DNA of 64,000 nt from Flavobacterium sp. GTDB taxonomy: Bacteria; Bacteroidota; Bacteroidia; Flavobacteriales; Flavobacteriaceae. Of this stretch, positions 43,536 through 53,330 are shown one piece after another. The stretch's first letter is position 1, and the number at the start of each line of letters is the position of its first letter. Position numbers and translations under genes: made by a program. The DNA is taken from NCBI GenBank assembly GCA_023259675.1, contig JALRGT010000009.1:37254-101253 (forward strand). The letters run 5' to 3'. Below the pieces are notes generated by a model. The model was given only the letters and a program-made list of their open reading frames with translations. It ran no database searches and had not been told where the DNA came from.

Positions 43536-46500
43536 TTATTTAATTAATGTAAAGGCACCACTTTCGATAATAGTGTGATTGTAAAAGGTTTTGGCAGTCA
43601 GTTTGAAATAATAATTTCCGTTTTCGGCTTCTAAATCTTTTACTTTTCCATTCCACCCACTGATGGTTTCACCGGTTTCACTGTGGATTAAACTCCCCCA
43701 AGTATCGTAAATATCCAATGTCATTTCGACCAATCCCAAGAATTGCGGTGCAAAGCTGTCGTTGACTCCGTCTTGGTTAGGCGTGAAGGCATTAGGTACA
43801 ATCAGACTGTATCCTTTTTCAATTTTTAAGGTTGTCGTAAAAAGGTACGCACACCCAAAAGGATATTGCACCGTTTGTTTGATAGTATAAGTTCCTTCTC
43901 TCGTATAAATATGTTCTGGGTTTTCTTCGTCAGAAAAATTGCCATCACCAAAATCCCAAGAAATGGAAGTGTAATCTCCTGTGGCTAAATTGGTAAATAA
44001 CACGGGATCGAAAATAGAATAAAGTCCATATAACGTATTTCCGTAGGAACTGGTTGTGAAGTTGGCTTCGCCTAAAACGGGCGTGTTTACGTTAAAATTG
44101 ATGTCGGCGGTACAGCCAAAACTATCGGTTACGCTAAAGATAATGAGTCCGTTGTTTTGGGTATTCATGATTTCGTTATTGGCTCCCGTAATGACTCCGT
44201 CAGACCAACTTAATTGGTAGGGAGGCACGCCGCCTTTGACATGTCCCACGAAAGTTTGTTTGACATATTTGGTCTCACAATTAAAATCGGTTATGGTTTG
44301 AATAGTTGGTGTCAATTGATCAAATCGGTTGATTAGCCAAGCTGCGGTTTGTTTACAGCCATTGGCATCGGTGACCACAACGGTATAATTATCCGGTGGC
44401 AGATTGCTTAAGTCTTCGGTAGTCGCCCCATTAGACCAAGCGTAGGTAAAGGGTTGACTTCCTCCCGTTACAACCAAATTTATAGCTCCCGTATTGGGGT
44501 CATCACAACTTAAAGAGTTGGAAACATCGGCTTTTAAAGCCAGAGGCAATGGCTCGGTAATGATAAAGGTTTCTTTTATTTCACAGCCTTTGGCATCGAT
44601 GATGGTTACCGAATAGGTTCCGGGACCGATGTTGTTTCTTTCGATTCCGGCATTGGGATCATCGTTCCATTTTAATGAGACAGGTTGGGAACCTCCGACA
44701 AGATTCAACCTGATATGGGCGTCTTTTTCTCCAAAACAGCTTATTTGTTTCACATCGGGATCGATAGTGAAAATAGGTGCATTATCAATAACAACAATGA
44801 ACTCTTTGGGACAGCCTAAGGCATCGGTGATGGTGATGGTATAAGTTCCCGCAGATAAATTATCTTGAACCCGACCAGAACCTAAATTGCTCCATTTTAT
44901 CAGGTAAGGTTCTCCTGTTGTAAATGGAACTCCACCCGTAATCGCGTTTATGGTAATGGAAGCATCGGCATAGTTGTAGCAGGCAATTTCTGTTTTGGTA
45001 TAATCTAATTTTATTTCGTCGTTTTGGGTCAATACGACTTGTAATTTTGCGGTACATCCCGAATTATCCGTAACCGTTAAATTATAAGTTCCGGCTGCTA
45101 CATTACTTAAGTTTTGATTGTTGCTACTGAATCCGTTAGGACCTGTCCAATAGAATTGGTAATTGAAAATTCCAGTAGTAATTTCGGTCGCTCTACCTCC
45201 AGTGGCATTTACATTTATTGCACCAGTATAGTATCCATAACAGAGAATATCTACTTTATTAACGAGACTGACCTCCAATAAAGGTGGTTCTATAATCGTA
45301 TAGGAACCTTTTAAAATATCACAATTGTTCGGTTCGGTAATGGTAACTTCATATACGGCAGGAGTTAAATTACCGAGGTCTTTGGTAGTTGCAAATGGGG
45401 TTCCGTTTTTGGTCCAAACAAAAGTGTAAGGTAAATTTCCACCGGAGACGTTCAAAGTAATCTTTCCATCGTTCATTCCGAAACAGCTGATGTCATTTTT
45501 AAATCCCGAAAAGGCGAATTTACCGGGTTCGGTAACCGTGTAGTTAACAGTGAAAGGGCAGTTTCCATTATCAATCACTTTCAAGTTATAATTTCCGGGT
45601 GCTAAGTTTAAAATATCTTCATCGGTACTGCTAAATCCATTTGGTCCTGTCCATACAAACTGATAGGGTTTACCGGTTGTAAAAGGGATTCCACCAGCCA
45701 CGTTGATTGCAATAGCGGCATCGTTGGCTTCAAAACAAGTATTGTTTTTTATAGTGGGAGTTACTCGAATTAATGGATCTACGATGACGGTGACGGTAAA
45801 ATTGGGGCCCGGACAACTGCCTGATACTGGTGACACCGTATAAGTAACCGTAGCGGGATTAGTAGTAAGATTGGTTAGGGTTTGACCAATATTTGTTCTT
45901 GGTGAGGATTGCGATGATGCACCACTCACGGCTCCCGAAGGAGAAATGATAGGATTCGACCAAGTATAGGTTGTTCCTGTCGGGACATTGTCTGTTCCGT
46001 TGGTTTTGGGCGTAATCAAGAACGAACTGCCGCTACAAATTTCGGCAGATTTGGGTGATATGATGGGTGAAAGCACCATGTCTACTGAAAAATTCGCTGT
46101 TTTGGTTGTTGTACCACAACTGTTGGTTACGCTAAATATAGCTTGATAATTACCGCTTTTGGTATAGTTGATCGGTCCCGGATTCAACAGCGTAGAAGAA
46201 GAGGGGGATCCTCCCGGAAAACTCCAGAGATAAGTGATCTCGGAACTTGGAGAACAATTTTCCACCACTTTTCCGACGGGTTTGATAGTAGCCGAATTGC
46301 AATAATCGGAAATAGGTTCTAAAGTGGTAACAGGCAGTTTCTTTACCTGTATCACTTTGGTAATGGAGTTATCTATTCCGCAGGAATTTCTGGTGGTCAA
46401 TCGAACAGAATAGGATCCAGGGGTTACAAAATTAAAGACAGGCTCTTTGGAATAGGAATTGGTTCCTGCGGTAAAATACCATTGTGAAGGTCCTTTACCG

Positions 46501-47918
46501 CAAAAATCTTCATAATAATTGGTTACTTCCCATCGGTACGTTTCTACACCACAACTTAATCGGGTGTCCGTGGTATTAGTCATTTGTACATTACTGGAAG
46601 CACAGGCTTTGCCAAAGGTAAAATTGGGTTGCAGTATCGGTTCTACACAAATGGTTCTGGTAACTGTACCCCCTTTTCCACAAGGTGTTTCTGCAGATAA
46701 TTTGATGGTATAGGTTCCCGGAGTAGAATAGACATGACTAGGGTTAACTACTCTGGATAGAGGGCTTCCATCGCCAAAATCCCAAGTATACACATTATAA
46801 GTACTACAATCATTGGTGAATCCCGCAATGGTGGTGTTGCTGAAGAAAACCGATGTATTGGCGCAGACAATTGGATTGACGTTAAAACTGACTATTGGCA
46901 CATCCAAAATTATAATGGGACCCGCTGTAAGAAAGGTGCTTCCACAAGAAGTGGTTATGGTTAAAGTAACCGTGTTTCCTCCCGGACAGTTGAATCTTGT
47001 AAAGGCATGCGGAATGGGAAAATTAAGTGATGCCTGCGGATTGGCGGCATTAAAATAAACCGAACTTTCTAATTGGGTTTGCGTATAATTTGCGGTAGTT
47101 CCATCACCATAGTTGATGAAATATTGGGTATCTGAGGGATTAAGTCCCCAAGAGCCTATCGCAAAATCCATGGAAGGAACGGGAATACATAAATTGGTGG
47201 TGTTTCCCGGTGCAATTAGCGCACCGATGGGGTTATTGGAATTTTTGACCACATAGGTAATTTCGTTACTGCAACCATTATTCCCTATTCCCGAAATAAC
47301 CATATTATAAGAACCCAATTTGGTATACGTATGTGTTTTGGGGAAAATAACGTTGGCTTCGGTATTTCCATCGCCCCAATCGACCGTATACGAAGTAATA
47401 CAAGAAGCGGAACCCGAATTGTTTCCCACATTAATCGTGTAGTTTGGGTCGGAATTATTATCACCACATTTTTCAAACGAAGCGCTGGTTCCAGAAGGGG
47501 CATTTAAGTTTACAAATTTCAAATCGGGTTTTTGTAGGACCGTGATCACTTTTGAAACCGAATTGCTCAAGCCATTAGCATCAGTCACCGTTAGTTTTAC
47601 CGTAAAATTTTGAGTGCCACATCCTGTCGCACTATAGCTGTGTGTGGGATTATTTTGGGTTGAAGTGGTAGTGTCTCCAAAATCCCATACATATTTAAAA
47701 GGAGCATCTCCAGTTATAATAGGAGTAAAGAGTACTGGAGAACCGGAACAAGTATTGTTGTTAAAATTAAAATCAGCGCTAGGTGCTAATGAGAGTGCTG
47801 CATCATTTTTTAAAATAATTTCTTTTTTATGATGAATGCTGTCAATAGCACTCCATCCATAAATGGAATTAGCAAAAATTAATAAGCATATATGCGCAAG
47901 AAAAACAGTCTTCCTCAT
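43536..47918 (-). CDS. Large PKD/SprB-repeat surface protein with gliding-type C-terminal domain
   Basis: This protein of 1460 residues starts at the ATG at 47918 (MRKTVFLAHICLLIFANSIY); the upstream TTG is not needed. After a signal peptide come PKD-like domains (YVWDFGDTTTSTQNNPTHSY, YTWDFGDGSPLSRVVNPSHV), then a row of SprB-type repeats of about 90 residues, each with a GxG-rich SxxGGxP(F/Y)xxxW pattern (for example INVAGGIPFTTGKPYQFVW), another PKD near the end, and a C-terminal gliding motility-associated domain (VPNAFTPNQDGVNDSFAPQF, ending SGAFTLIK). This C-terminus directs type IX secretion of SprB-type proteins. It is far shorter than SprB of F. johnsoniae. It is probably a surface adhesin exported with the adjacent SprF-like protein. 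Confidence 0.94.
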   Translation of the reverse strand: MRKTVFLAHICLLIFANSIYGWSAIDSIHHKKEIILKNDAALSLAPSADFNFNNNTCSGSPVLFTPIITGDAPFKYVWDFGDTTTSTQNNPTHSYSATGCGTQNFTVKLTVTDANGLSNSVSKVITVLQKPDLKFVNLNAPSGTSASFEKCGDNNSDPNYTINVGNNSGSASCITSYTVDWGDGNTEANVIFPKTHTYTKLGSYNMVISGIGNNGCSNEITYVVKNSNNPIGALIAPGNTTNLCIPVPSMDFAIGSWGLNPSDTQYFINYGDGTTANYTQTQLESSVYFNAANPQASLNFPIPHAFTRFNCPGGNTVTLTITTSCGSTFLTAGPIIILDVPIVSFNVNPIVCANTSVFFSNTTIAGFTNDCSTYNVYTWDFGDGSPLSRVVNPSHVYSTPGTYTIKLSAETPCGKGGTVTRTICVEPILQPNFTFGKACASSNVQMTNTTDTRLSCGVETYRWEVTNYYEDFCGKGPSQWYFTAGTNSYSKEPVFNFVTPGSYSVRLTTRNSCGIDNSITKVIQVKKLPVTTLEPISDYCNSATIKPVGKVVENCSPSSEITYLWSFPGGSPSSSTLLNPGPINYTKSGNYQAIFSVTNSCGTTTKTANFSVDMVLSPIISPKSAEICSGSSFLITPKTNGTDNVPTGTTYTWSNPIISPSGAVSGASSQSSPRTNIGQTLTNLTTNPATVTYTVSPVSGSCPGPNFTVTVIVDPLIRVTPTIKNNTCFEANDAAIAINVAGGIPFTTGKPYQFVWTGPNGFSSTDEDILNLAPGNYNLKVIDNGNCPFTVNYTVTEPGKFAFSGFKNDISCFGMNDGKITLNVSGGNLPYTFVWTKNGTPFATTKDLGNLTPAVYEVTITEPNNCDILKGSYTIIEPPLLEVSLVNKVDILCYGYYTGAINVNATGGRATEITTGIFNYQFYWTGPNGFSSNNQNLSNVAAGTYNLTVTDNSGCTAKLQVVLTQNDEIKLDYTKTEIACYNYADASITINAITGGVPFTTGEPYLIKWSNLGSGRVQDNLSAGTYTITITDALGCPKEFIVVIDNAPIFTIDPDVKQISCFGEKDAHIRLNLVGGSQPVSLKWNDDPNAGIERNNIGPGTYSVTIIDAKGCEIKETFIITEPLPLALKADVSNSLSCDDPNTGAINLVVTGGSQPFTYAWSNGATTEDLSNLPPDNYTVVVTDANGCKQTAAWLINRFDQLTPTIQTITDFNCETKYVKQTFVGHVKGGVPPYQLSWSDGVITGANNEIMNTQNNGLIIFSVTDSFGCTADINFNVNTPVLGEANFTTSSYGNTLYGLYSIFDPVLFTNLATGDYTSISWDFGDGNFSDEENPEHIYTREGTYTIKQTVQYPFGCAYLFTTTLKIEKGYSLIVPNAFTPNQDGVNDSFAPQFLGLVEMTLDIYDTWGSLIHSETGETISGWNGKVKDLEAENGNYYFKLTAKTFYNHTIIESGAFTLIK

Positions 47919-48198
47919 GTAATACAATCCGTTAATTGGGGTGTAAAAATATACTTTTTTTTCAAAAAAAATACAAAAAAGTATTACAAATTAAACAATT
48001 AACTTTTTGATTTAATTAGGATTAGAAAGGATGCTAGGTTTTAATTTTATAGAAACGATTATTGGAAGAAATAGGGGAGCGGGTTTCTAAAATCGATTCA
48101 TATATTCAACAGTTCGTGGAGCTAGATTTTGGACAATAATAAGAAAATTAATTTCTTCATTCGCGAGTTTCCAAAAAGATACTCCGTTTTGATATTTC

Positions 48199-48999
48199 TT
48201 ATTGTTTTGTATAGATTTTGAAATCTTTGTACCGTGCCGATCGCGTAAACATATGTCTCAGACCAATCCGACCTGCAAGGATAGGAGCTTGATTGGTAAG
48301 ATTCCATGAGAATAGTTTGGAGCTGTTTTTTCCGGCTACTTTAAAATAGAGTTTTTTATCTGTTTTGATTACCGTTATTTTGTAGGTTTGGTCCGGGGTA
48401 AACAATCCCGTTTCAAAAGTGGCCTCTGGAATCTCAGTTGTTGTATTAAAGTTTTGTCCTGGAAGGACCGGATATTGTCTGACCCTGATATAATCTTTTG
48501 TACTATCTGTATTTGTATTGTCGAACGAAGCATAGCTTATATGAAGTGCTTTCATGGTATTAAAATAATGTTTCATTGCCGGAATTTCTCTTAAGTTATT
48601 CCATTCGAAAATATCTTCAGAATAAGGTGAGACACCGATACCTGTTGCTTGAATATATAAAATCGTTGCCCATGTTGTTTTGGTATCTGTCCTTGTATAA
48701 TTGTATTCGATTTTCACATCTCCTTTAAATGAATCTTTTGTCCATAATACCGCATGATACGCATCGTCTCTCTCTACTGTTCCCGCACTAAAAAGCATCC
48801 CTTTCTTTGTGTTTTTAATATTGGCATGATGTCCGTCTAGAGACCATTTGGATTGCCAATTTTCAGTACCGTTATCCTTAAATTGTAAATGCCAATACGA
48901 AGATTGATTAAGGAAATCGAAGTCTTTATTAGCGGTGTTTTGTCCTCGCAGTGCAGCTGATAAGAATAATATCAGAAGTAGAAAATGGTTTTTAGACAT
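48199..48999 (-). CDS. Secreted DUF1961-like (YesU-type) protein
   Basis: This 266-residue protein has a signal peptide (ending ALRGQ) and a concanavalin-like beta fold by pattern, with DAYHAVLWTKDSFKGDVKIEY, YNYTRTDTKTTWATILYIQA and DIFEWNNLREIPAMKHYF, which I associate with DUF1961 (B. subtilis YesU family). YesU is found in rhamnogalacturonan-degrading clusters, so a carbohydrate role is likely, but no catalytic residues can be named. It is upstream in transcription order of the SprB-like genes but probably separate, with a 281-bp gap. Confidence 0.75.
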   Translation of the reverse strand: MSKNHFLLLILFLSAALRGQNTANKDFDFLNQSSYWHLQFKDNGTENWQSKWSLDGHHANIKNTKKGMLFSAGTVERDDAYHAVLWTKDSFKGDVKIEYNYTRTDTKTTWATILYIQATGIGVSPYSEDIFEWNNLREIPAMKHYFNTMKALHISYASFDNTNTDSTKDYIRVRQYPVLPGQNFNTTTEIPEATFETGLFTPDQTYKITVIKTDKKLYFKVAGKNSSKLFSWNLTNQAPILAGRIGLRHMFTRSARYKDFKIYTKQ

Positions 49000-49505
49000 A
49001 TTGATTTGTTTTAACTGTAACTAACAGTTTAATCCTATTTTATCGTTTTTTTAAATGCATATAATTTGATTCAAAAACTATTTTATGGGATGAATTGTGG
49101 TATTGTCCTTTTTATTTAAAATGTTTCGGATATTTAATTTTGAATTTATGGGCAAGTAAATATAGGTTATTTATCGTATAATTTTATTCTTTCTGTAAAA
49201 GTAGCTTTTGTATAGAATAACCCATGAAAAAATGTGTGCTAAAAATCTAGCCACGCTGTAACGAAGAGAGTATTATTAACTGCTGTAAAAGATCTCCCTG
49301 GTTTTGGAAAGCAACATGAATCAGATTGTGTTTAAGAGTAACAGCCAGCAAATTTGCATATTGTACATGATTAGTATCCTAATTAGAAAAGTTTTTTTGT
49401 AACCCTTTTCAGGACTAGACAATAATGAAAAATGGAGACACTAAAAGGTCTCCATTTCATTTTTGTTTAATGTTAAAAAAAGTCTTTTTCAGGAAACAAA
49501 AGGCT
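49000..49505. other. Non-coding region with terminator
   Basis: A 506-bp stretch. I see a terminator at 49430-49457 for the leftward operon to the right. No gene is convincing; short ORFs near 49250-49340 look accidental. Confidence 0.5.
49430..49457 (-). terminator. Rho-independent terminator after the sugar epimerase operon
   Basis: AAATGGAGAC and GTCTCCATTT form a perfect 10-bp stem with an 8-base loop; A residues on the + strand give a T tract on the minus-strand transcript. Confidence 0.75.
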
Positions 49506-50558
49506 TTAGATTCCTAGTATCTTTTTTAGTTCTTCTTTGTTGATGGCAGTTCCTGCAAAATCATCAAAACTTCTTTCTGCGGCTTCAATAATGTGATTCT
49601 GTATAAATGGAGCGCCTTCTCGAGCACCTTGTGAGGACGATTTTATACAACATTCCCATTCCATTACTGCCCATACCTCACATTCATATTTCGTTAATTT
49701 TGAAAATATACTTTTAAAATCAACTTGACCATCACCCAACGATCTAAATCGTCCTGCTCGATCTTTCCAATCGCTGTATCCACCGTAAACGCCTTGTTTT
49801 CCGGTGGGATTAAATTCGGCATCTTTCACATGAAAGGCTTTGATACGTTCGTAATAAAAATCAATAAAACTTAAATAATCCAACTGTTGTAAAACAAAAT
49901 GGCTGGGGTCGTATAAGATGTTTACTCGCTTATGATTTCCCGTTGCTTCCAGAAAACGTTCGAAAGAGATTCCATCATGCAAATCTTCTCCAGGATGAAT
50001 TTCGTAGCATACATTTACATCATGTTCCTCAAAATGATTTAAAATAGGCAGCCATCGCTTCGCTAGTTCTTCAAACCCCATTTCCACAAGTCCATTTGGG
50101 CGTTGTGGCCAAGGATAAACCGTGTGCCATAATAAGGCTCCCGAAAATGTGGCATGTGATTTTAAACCTAATCGTCCGCTGGCAGTTCCTGCATTTTTTA
50201 CGGTTTGAATCGCCCATTCTGTTCTAGTTTTTGGATTATTTTTGACAGCATCAGGAGCAAAGCCATCAAACATAATGTCATAAGCAGGATTTACGGCTAC
50301 CAGTTGTCCCTGTAAATGGGTGGACAACTCCGTTATTTCCAGTCCGTATGCGTTTACTTTTCCTTTTAATTCATCACAATAAACTTGACTTTCGGCAGCG
50401 GTATTGATATCGATTAAACTACTTTCCCAGGTTGGGATTTGGATCCCTTTATATCCCAAATCCGAAGCCCATTTACACATCCCCTCTAAGCTGTTGAACG
50501 GAGGTTCATTTCCTGCAAATTGAGCTAAAAAAACTGCTGGTCCTTTAATTGTTTTCAT
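49506..50558 (-). CDS. Sugar phosphate isomerase/epimerase-like TIM barrel (IolE/xylose isomerase-like)
   Basis: This protein of 350 residues starts at the ATG at 50558 (MKTIKGPAVFLAQF); the ATG at 50588 would add ten residues. Family features are DLGYKGIQIPTWESSLID, CYEIHPGEDLHDGISFERFL, ILYDPSHFVLQQLDYLSFID, and AFHVKDAEFNPTGKQGVYGG with metal ligands His and Asp. Such enzymes isomerise or epimerise keto sugars. The genes upstream are Gfo/Idh/MocA and ThuA homologues, a grouping seen in 3-keto-sugar metabolism. It is cytoplasmic, 137 bp from the next gene. Confidence 0.9.
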   Translation of the reverse strand: MKTIKGPAVFLAQFAGNEPPFNSLEGMCKWASDLGYKGIQIPTWESSLIDINTAAESQVYCDELKGKVNAYGLEITELSTHLQGQLVAVNPAYDIMFDGFAPDAVKNNPKTRTEWAIQTVKNAGTASGRLGLKSHATFSGALLWHTVYPWPQRPNGLVEMGFEELAKRWLPILNHFEEHDVNVCYEIHPGEDLHDGISFERFLEATGNHKRVNILYDPSHFVLQQLDYLSFIDFYYERIKAFHVKDAEFNPTGKQGVYGGYSDWKDRAGRFRSLGDGQVDFKSIFSKLTKYECEVWAVMEWECCIKSSSQGAREGAPFIQNHIIEAAERSFDDFAGTAINKEELKKILGI

Positions 50559-50694
50559 ATATGTAAAATTTGTTTTTTTAGCGGTCATATATGTTATTGC
50601 CTTTTTATTTATTGGTGTTTACTTGCGCAAACTTGTTGTTAATGGCAATTTCATATATATTGGTTGTTAATTTTAGCAAAGCGTTTGCGCTCTG

Positions 50695-51843
50695 TTATTG
50701 GAATTTAGTCCAAGTGGAGTTGTTTTTATCACTTTCTACAGCTGCATAAATAAATTTCATTCCTCTTACTCCATCAGCAACAGTTGGGTAGTCAGTTTTT
50801 TCAATCGTATTATTGTCTAATAAAGCCATTAAATGAGTGGCGAAATTTTTATAAATGGTTGCAAATGCTTCCAGATAACCTTCTGGATGTCCTGCGGGAA
50901 TTCTGCAACTATTTAAAGCCTCAGGATATAAATCATTTCCATTTGTGGTAAATATTTTTAAAGGAGCTTTAAGCCAATGCGTAATTAATTGATTTGGATT
51001 TTCTTGATGCCATTCTAAACTTCCTTTTTCTCCATAAACTTTAATAGATAAGCTGTTTTCTTCCCCTACAGCAATTTGAGAAAAAGACATTGTTCCTTTG
51101 GCACCATTCTCCATTCGGAGTAATAGATTTCCATCATCATCTAATATTCTGCCTTCACCAAATCGCCCTAAATCAGCGGCTAGTTCCTCGATTTTCAAAC
51201 CTGTAATATATTCGACTAAATTTTCGGCATGCGTTCCAATATCTCCCAAAGCCCCACCAATACCGGATTGTTTAGGGTCAACTCTCCAAGAGGCTTGTTT
51301 ATGGTCCGTTTTTTCCAATGAGGTCGCTAACCAACCTTGTAAATACTGAACTTGAATTTTTCGGATGTTTCCTAAATCACCATTGGCAACCATTGCTCTA
51401 GCTTGTTTAACTAAAGGATGTCCAGTGTAATTATGGGTTAAGGCAAATAATTTACCACTTTTAGTTACAATTTTTTCCAGCTCAATTGCCTCCTCTAAAG
51501 TTAATGTCATTGGTTTATCGCACACTACATGAAAACCATTTTCTAATGCTAGTTTTGCGGGTGAAAAATGCCTGTGATTTGGGGTTACAATCGCAACAAA
51601 ATCCATTCGTTGCTCTGCGGGAAGTGCTTTTTCCTTCATGATCATTTCCTCATAATTTTTGTAGCATCTTTCTTCAGGAAGATATAGTGCTTTTCCCGAT
51701 GCCATCGATTTTTCGGCGCTACTGCTAAAAGCCCCACAGACTAAGTCTATCATGCCGTCCATGCCAGCTGCTTTTCGATGTACGTCGCCAATAAAGGAAC
51801 CGATTCCACCACCAATCATCCCCATTCTTAATTTTCTTTTCAT
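50695..51843 (-). CDS. Gfo/Idh/MocA-family oxidoreductase
   Basis: This 382-residue protein starts at the ATG at 51843 (MKRKLRMGMIGGGIGSFIG), whose Rossmann GGGIGSFIG is visible. FVAIVTPNHRHFSPAKLALE, CDKPMTLTLEEAIELEKIV (with the catalytic Lys of the CDKP motif) and GGALGDIGTHAENLVEYITG complete the family pattern. Relatives oxidise sugars or inositols with NAD(P). It overlaps or nearly abuts the ThuA stop and should be cotranscribed with it. Confidence 0.92.
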   Translation of the reverse strand: MKRKLRMGMIGGGIGSFIGDVHRKAAGMDGMIDLVCGAFSSSAEKSMASGKALYLPEERCYKNYEEMIMKEKALPAEQRMDFVAIVTPNHRHFSPAKLALENGFHVVCDKPMTLTLEEAIELEKIVTKSGKLFALTHNYTGHPLVKQARAMVANGDLGNIRKIQVQYLQGWLATSLEKTDHKQASWRVDPKQSGIGGALGDIGTHAENLVEYITGLKIEELAADLGRFGEGRILDDDGNLLLRMENGAKGTMSFSQIAVGEENSLSIKVYGEKGSLEWHQENPNQLITHWLKAPLKIFTTNGNDLYPEALNSCRIPAGHPEGYLEAFATIYKNFATHLMALLDNNTIEKTDYPTVADGVRGMKFIYAAVESDKNNSTWTKFQ

Positions 51844-51848
51844 ATTTT

Positions 51849-52604
51849 TTATTTGCAAGCCCATTTGAAGCCTCTAGTTAATAATTGCCATGCTTCAATA
51901 GTATCAAAATCTTTTGGATCGTGTCCTAATGATAAGTAAAAAACAGCGCCTTTTCCGTAATTTGTTGTCCAACATACTGGCATCACAGTACCTTTTATCC
52001 AGTAATTATGAGCATCTGAAAAAGTTGTTGTAGCCAGCACTTTTATTTTGGGATCAATATGCATATAATATTGTTCCGTGTTTTTGATTTGAAAGTTGGA
52101 GATTCCCTTTGTAATAGGATTATTGTCCTTAACTATTGCAACATCGTAATCAATTAATCCTCCAGGATGCGTGACAAACTGCCCACCAATCATGTATTGA
52201 TAATCGGTATTGTTTCTAAATGAATCTCCTAAACCACCATGGCAACCAGCTATTCCAGTACCGTTTTTAACGGCATCTAAAAGTCCTTTGCTTTGTTCGT
52301 TTGTAATTTGACCCATCGTCCAATATTGGATAACAAGGTCGGTATTGTCCATAATTTCTTTTTGAGTATAAATCCCCAATGAATCACTTAAAGTTACAAT
52401 GGCCCCTTCTTTTTCAAGCCATTGGTGAACTCTCTCGGCAAATTGTTTGGGTTGATGTCCTTCCCATCCACCATAAACGAGAACTACTTTTTTATTTTTA
52501 AGTGAGGTTAAGCTAGTCTTTTTCTTCATTTCTTGTGAAGTGCCGGTAAGTGCAAAAATCAAACAAAGAAATACGGTAAATAAATGCGTGTGGTTAAATT
52601 TCAT
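51849..52604 (-). CDS. Secreted ThuA-like protein
   Basis: This 251-residue protein has a signal peptide (ending TGTSQ) and a ThuA/class I glutamine amidotransferase-like fold: KKVVLVYGGWEGHQPKQFAE, LVIQYWTMGQITNEQSKGLL, GIAGCHGGLGDSFRNN (HGG in the usual catalytic-loop region) and YLSLGHDPKDFDTIEAWQLL. ThuA proteins occur with sugar-oxidising enzymes and are implicated in 3-keto-trehalose or similar metabolism. It is presumably periplasmic, whereas the next two genes are cytoplasmic. Confidence 0.9.
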   Translation of the reverse strand: MKFNHTHLFTVFLCLIFALTGTSQEMKKKTSLTSLKNKKVVLVYGGWEGHQPKQFAERVHQWLEKEGAIVTLSDSLGIYTQKEIMDNTDLVIQYWTMGQITNEQSKGLLDAVKNGTGIAGCHGGLGDSFRNNTDYQYMIGGQFVTHPGGLIDYDVAIVKDNNPITKGISNFQIKNTEQYYMHIDPKIKVLATTTFSDAHNYWIKGTVMPVCWTTNYGKGAVFYLSLGHDPKDFDTIEAWQLLTRGFKWACK

Positions 52605-52683
52605 GGAGTTATATATAGATTTAATTAATAATCATGTTTTGTAATTTACTACCTCTGTAATTTGTTAATTATTAGATTTGTAG

Positions 52684-52974
52684 CTAATTGGTTGAATTTC
52701 CTGTATCATCAATAATAACTGGTTTATTTCCGTGACTTATCCATCTTAAAAGGTCTACTTTAAGCGGAAAGTATTGTTTATCAAATAAACGATTAAAATT
52801 ATCGGGAAGCAGTACTTTGGTTTTAATATCTTGTGTCTTAATAGTTGTAACATTATTGTTATTAACGATAATAATATCTTTTACTAAATTAGATAAAATA
52901 TTGGTTGTATCTGAAATTGATTTTATTGTTATCTGGTTTATTTCAAAAATAGGAATTACACGATGCCACAGTTT
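52684..52974 (-). pseudogene. Orphan C-terminal coding fragment without start codon
   Basis: There are 97 open codons with no ATG on the minus strand, ending in TAG at 52684. The translation includes LWHRVIPIFEINQITIKSIS, KVLLPDNFNRLFDKQYFPLK and VDLLRWISHGNKPVIIDDTG, which looks like real protein. It lies 80 bp upstream of the ThuA gene. It is probably the 3' remainder of a decayed gene; I do not recognise the family. Confidence 0.5.
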
Positions 52975-53330
52975 TTAAATTAACAACAATCAATTTTTAT
53001 TATTTATTTTTACACTTGTCCTATTTATTCACAGTAGGGTTTTAGCTTAGATAACAGCTATAAAGGTTTATGAAGATTATTTATTAGAGTATTCTCCAGC
53101 CACCTTATTTGGTTAAATTTTAAACAAAAACAATAGGAGCGCTAACAGGTATGGCGGGAAATATTTAATTTAGAAAATATCCAAAACGAGATTTATTGTC
53201 CAGGAGTTTTCATCATTGGCTTTAAACAAAAAGAAATAATTATTATTAAAAAACCGAAACTATCAATTGTAACATTTCTTTAATTTCTTAAGAAAATCAA
53301 TTAAAGAGTTTTTAATTTGTAAAAAAAAAC

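Noticed and set aside
49240..49350. Short coding-like stretch (VLLTAVKDLPGFGKQHESD)
   Set aside because: Only about 25 codons between stops, with no start codon and no supporting context.
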